Part shown: positions 4,413 to 6,078 of the stretch, one piece after another | Layout of the letters: each line of letters opens with the position of its first letter | How positions within the stretch are numbered: the first letter of the stretch is position 1 | Source: Aromatoleum sp. | GTDB lineage: Bacteria; Pseudomonadota; Gammaproteobacteria; Burkholderiales; Casimicrobiaceae | NCBI GenBank assembly: GCA_010365205.1 | Contig: JAAFGU010000157.1 | Coordinates: forward strand, 1 to 6,078 | DNA: 6,078 nucleotides | Direction of reading: 5' to 3' | Made by a program: the position numbers and the translations under genes | Notes under the pieces: model-generated | Seen by the model: the letters and a program-made list of their open reading frames with translations, nothing else | Databases searched by the model: none | What the model was told of the DNA's origin: nothing

Positions 4413-6077
4413 CTAGTTTCGCGTGACGACCTGCGACAGCGTCGGACTGACCGAGCCGAGATTTACCAGGTCACCGCCGTAGGTGGCAACGATGCTGCGC
4501 GTTCCGACCTTATTGGTGGTGGTCGGGCATGGCGCGGTGCCCGCGAGCGAGACGGCGACGGCCGCGCATCCGGGAATCGTCGTGCCGTTTTCGGTGAACG
4601 CAACGGTGCCCGTCGGCGAACTGCCGGTGACCGTCACGGTATAGGTGACGGCCGCGTTCTTGATCGACGGGTTGAGCGAGCTGCCGACCGCGGTGGACGT
4701 CGGCGCAGGCGTCGGCAGATTGGTCGTCCACGCCTCGACCTCGGTGAGCCGCGACCAGCCGTCGACGCTGCCGGTGATCAGAATACGGATGCGGTCGGTC
4801 GCCGTCGGCGCGAAGTTGACGCTGCGCTTGACCAGGTTGTTGCCGCCGATCGTCGTGATGGTGATCCACGCCGTGCCGGTCCAGCGCTGGACGGCAAAGA
4901 TCGTGACGCCGAATTTCGTGAAGGTCTGCACGTCGCTCGGCTCGACCGGACTCGCGTAGCTGTCCTGCACCGAATAGACGACGACCTTGTTGATCGTCTT
5001 GCTGCCGCCCGCAAAGTTGATCTGCGCCCATTGCGGGAAGGTATTGGCGCCGCTGTTCCAGCCGCCGCCGCTGCCCCAGGGACTGCCCGTGCGCTCGTCG
5101 TTGTTGAGGCTCGCGGCCGGATAGCCCGCGCTGAAGAACGACGACACGCTGGCAACGCCTCCGTTGCTGGCGAGCGCGACGTTGGTGGTTACCGGAGTGG
5201 CGCTGACTCCCTGCGACAGCGCCGGGCTCACCGAGCCGGTGTTGGCGCCATCGCCGCCGTAGGTGGCGACGATCGAGTGCGTCGCGACGGAGAGGCTGCT
5301 GGTCGTGCACTGCGCGGTGCGCGCGTTGCCGCCGCCGCTCAGCGCGACGCTGTCGCAGCCGATGCTCGCCGCGTCGGAAGTGAAGCCGACGTTGCCGGTG
5401 GGCGCAAAGCCGTTGACGGTGGCGGTGAAACTGACCGCGACGCCCGTCGATGACGGGTTCAGCGAACTCGTAACCGCCGTCGTGCTGGTTGCCTGGTTGA
5501 CGACTTGCGACTGCGGCGTGCTGGCGGAACCCGTGTTGTTGGCGTCGCCTGAAAAGGTCGCGGTGACGCCGTGCGTCGCCACGGTCAGCGCGCTGGTCGT
5601 GCAGGCGGCGGTGCGCGTGTTGGTGACGGGGACGTTCAGCGCAACGCTGCCGCAGCCGGCAATGGTCGCGACGCCGTCGGTGAAGGCGACGGTTCCCGCC
5701 GGCAGGTAGCCGTTGACGGTTGCGGTGAAGGTGACGCTCTGTCCGCCGGTCGACGGCGTTCCGGACGTTCCGACTCCGGTCGTGCTCGTCGCCTTGTTGA
5801 CGACCTGCGACAGCGGCGTGCTGGTGGAGGTGAAATTCGCGACGTCGCCGGCGTAGATGGCGACAATGCTGTGCGTGGCGACGCTCAAGTTGCTGACCGG
5901 GCACTGCGCGGTACTGCCCGACAGCGCGATAGCGCCGCAGCCTGGGATGGTCACGCCGCCGTCGGTGAAGGCGACATTGCCGGTCGGCGCGGCGCCGAGG
6001 ACGGTCGCCGTGAAGGTGACGGCGGCGCCGGCCGTCGACGCGTTGAGCGAGCTCGCAAGTCCGGTCGTCGTCGCGGC
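4413..6077 (-). CDS. Ig-like repeat protein with a discoidin-like domain, C-terminal part (runs off the right edge)
   Basis: The frame is open from the right edge to TAG at 4415-4413, giving 554 residues without the N-terminus. The GTG at 5954 sits inside a repeat and is not the true start. Order seen: Ig-like repeat (1-95), Ig-like repeat (96-195), Ig-like repeat (196-293), F5/8 type C (discoidin)-like galactose-binding-fold domain (294-453), final Ig-like repeat (454-554). Each Ig unit reads roughly TFTATVNG..PTGTVAFT...GC.SVAL...A.CTTS.L.VATHSIVATY.GD..N.GS.S..LSQVV, as in bacterial Big_3_5-type Ig repeats, and carries two conserved cysteines about 15-20 residues apart that could form a disulfide. 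The composition (Ser/Thr/Ala/Val-rich, very few charges) fits a secreted or surface protein. Likely roles are adhesion or glycan binding, by analogy. It ends directly after the last Ig strand (QVVTRN), without LPXTG, PEP-CTERM or IPTL-type sorting tails, so anchoring must depend on the missing N-terminal part. It converges on the GGDEF-EAL gene. Confidence 0.88.
   Translation of the reverse strand, partial: AATTTGLASSLNASTAGAAVTFTATVLGAAPTGNVAFTDGGVTIPGCGAIALSGSTAQCPVSNLSVATHSIVAIYAGDVANFTSTSTPLSQVVNKATSTTGVGTSGTPSTGGQSVTFTATVNGYLPAGTVAFTDGVATIAGCGSVALNVPVTNTRTAACTTSALTVATHGVTATFSGDANNTGSASTPQSQVVNQATSTTAVTSSLNPSSTGVAVSFTATVNGFAPTGNVGFTSDAASIGCDSVALSGGGNARTAQCTTSSLSVATHSIVATYGGDGANTGSVSPALSQGVSATPVTTNVALASNGGVASVSSFFSAGYPAASLNNDERTGSPWGSGGGWNSGANTFPQWAQINFAGGSKTINKVVVYSVQDSYASPVEPSDVQTFTKFGVTIFAVQRWTGTAWITITTIGGNNLVKRSVNFAPTATDRIRILITGSVDGWSRLTEVEAWTTNLPTPAPTSTAVGSSLNPSIKNAAVTYTVTVTGSSPTGTVAFTENGTTIPGCAAVAVSLAGTAPCPTTTNKVGTRSIVATYGGDLVNLGSVSPTLSQVVTRN
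4416..4718 (-). repeat. Ig-like repeat unit 4 (C-terminal, more diverged)
   Basis: Residues 454-554. A Pro-rich linker (LPTPAPTS) leads into VGSSLNPSIKNAAVTYTVTV, PTGTVAFTENG, the cysteine pair in PGCAAVAV and TAPCPTTT, then VGTRSIVATYGGD and the closing LSQVVTRN. It keeps the cysteines but is less like units 1-3 than they are like each other. Confidence 0.82.
4719..5198 (-). other. Discoidin-like (F5/8 type C-like) domain inside the Ig repeat protein
   Basis: Residues 294-453 break the Ig pattern. NVALASNGGVASVSSFFSAG and AASLNNDERTG are followed by WGSGGGWN, FPQWAQINFAGG, TINKVVVYSVQD, FAVQRWTGTAWITI, then RIRILITGSVDGWSRLTEVEAW. This order is typical of the galactose-binding fold called discoidin or F5/8 type C, usually a carbohydrate- or lipid-head-group-binding module. 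Its exact ligand cannot be read from the sequence. Confidence 0.8.
5199..5492 (-). repeat. Ig-like repeat unit 3 (98 residues)
   Basis: Residues 196-293. Opens ATSTTAVTSSLNPSSTG and closes SPALSQGVSA, with cysteines in IGCDSVAL and TAQCTTSSL. It is two residues shorter than unit 2 and is followed directly by the discoidin-like domain. Confidence 0.86.
5493..5792 (-). repeat. Ig-like repeat unit 2 (100 residues, 300 bp)
   Basis: Residues 96-195. Opens ATSTTGVG and closes STPQSQVVNQ, with cysteines in AGCGSVAL and TAACTTSAL. At DNA level the junction at 5796 (GTTGACGACCTGCGAC) recurs almost unchanged at 5496, exactly 300 bp away, so the unit is a tandem duplication that has diverged only moderately. 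Confidence 0.87.
5793..6077 (-). repeat. Ig-like repeat unit 1 (truncated at its start by the window edge)
   Basis: Residues 1-95 of the visible part. Contains the NASTAGAAVTFTATV strand, PTGNVAFTDGG, the cysteine pair in PGCGAIAL and TAQCPVSNL, then VATHSIVAIYAGD and the closing LSQVVNK. Confidence 0.85.
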
Positions 6078-6078
6078 C

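Noticed and set aside
4510..5904. Second minus-strand frame of 464 codons over the Ig repeat gene
   Set aside because: It is the Ig gene read one frame off. It looks repetitive only because the DNA is repetitive, and its Arg/His/Gln-rich translation has no domain.

Overview
The window is GC-rich bacterial DNA of Gram-negative type. It contains a signal peptide, a class III prepilin leader, a sigma-54 (-24/-12) promoter and a membrane-anchored c-di-GMP enzyme. The pseudopilin sequence style and the Ig-like repeat protein suggest a betaproteobacterium, perhaps Burkholderiales or a relative. That placement is a judgement from gene style, not a proof.

Layout. (1) Positions 1-300, minus strand: the N-terminal part of an unrecognised exported protein that runs off the left edge. 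(2) Positions 301-932: a long non-coding divergent region. It holds a candidate sigma-70 promoter for the leftward gene, two small palindromes just upstream of it, and a near-consensus sigma-54 promoter (883-897) for the rightward genes. (3) Positions 933-1481, plus: a GspG-like type II pseudopilin or minor type IV pilin. (4) Positions 1499-4318, plus: a 939-residue membrane-bound GGDEF-EAL protein (Cache-like periplasmic sensor, HAMP, GAF, GGDEF with I-site, EAL), starting 17 nt after the pilin stop. (5) Positions 4319-4412: a short convergent gap with a 9-bp perfect hairpin. (6) Positions 4413-6077, minus: the C-terminal 554 residues of a large repetitive surface or secreted protein. It has three Ig-like repeats, a discoidin-like (F5/8 type C-like) domain and a final Ig-like repeat, and its N-terminus lies beyond the right edge.

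How the parts may work together. The pseudopilin and the c-di-GMP enzyme look like a two-gene transcription unit driven by sigma-54. This would link a pilus or type II secretion-type filament component to second-messenger turnover. The facing Ig/discoidin protein looks like an adhesin or carbohydrate-binding exoprotein, the kind of product c-di-GMP often controls, but nothing in the sequence proves a link. No RNA gene, insertion sequence, CRISPR array or origin was recognised.
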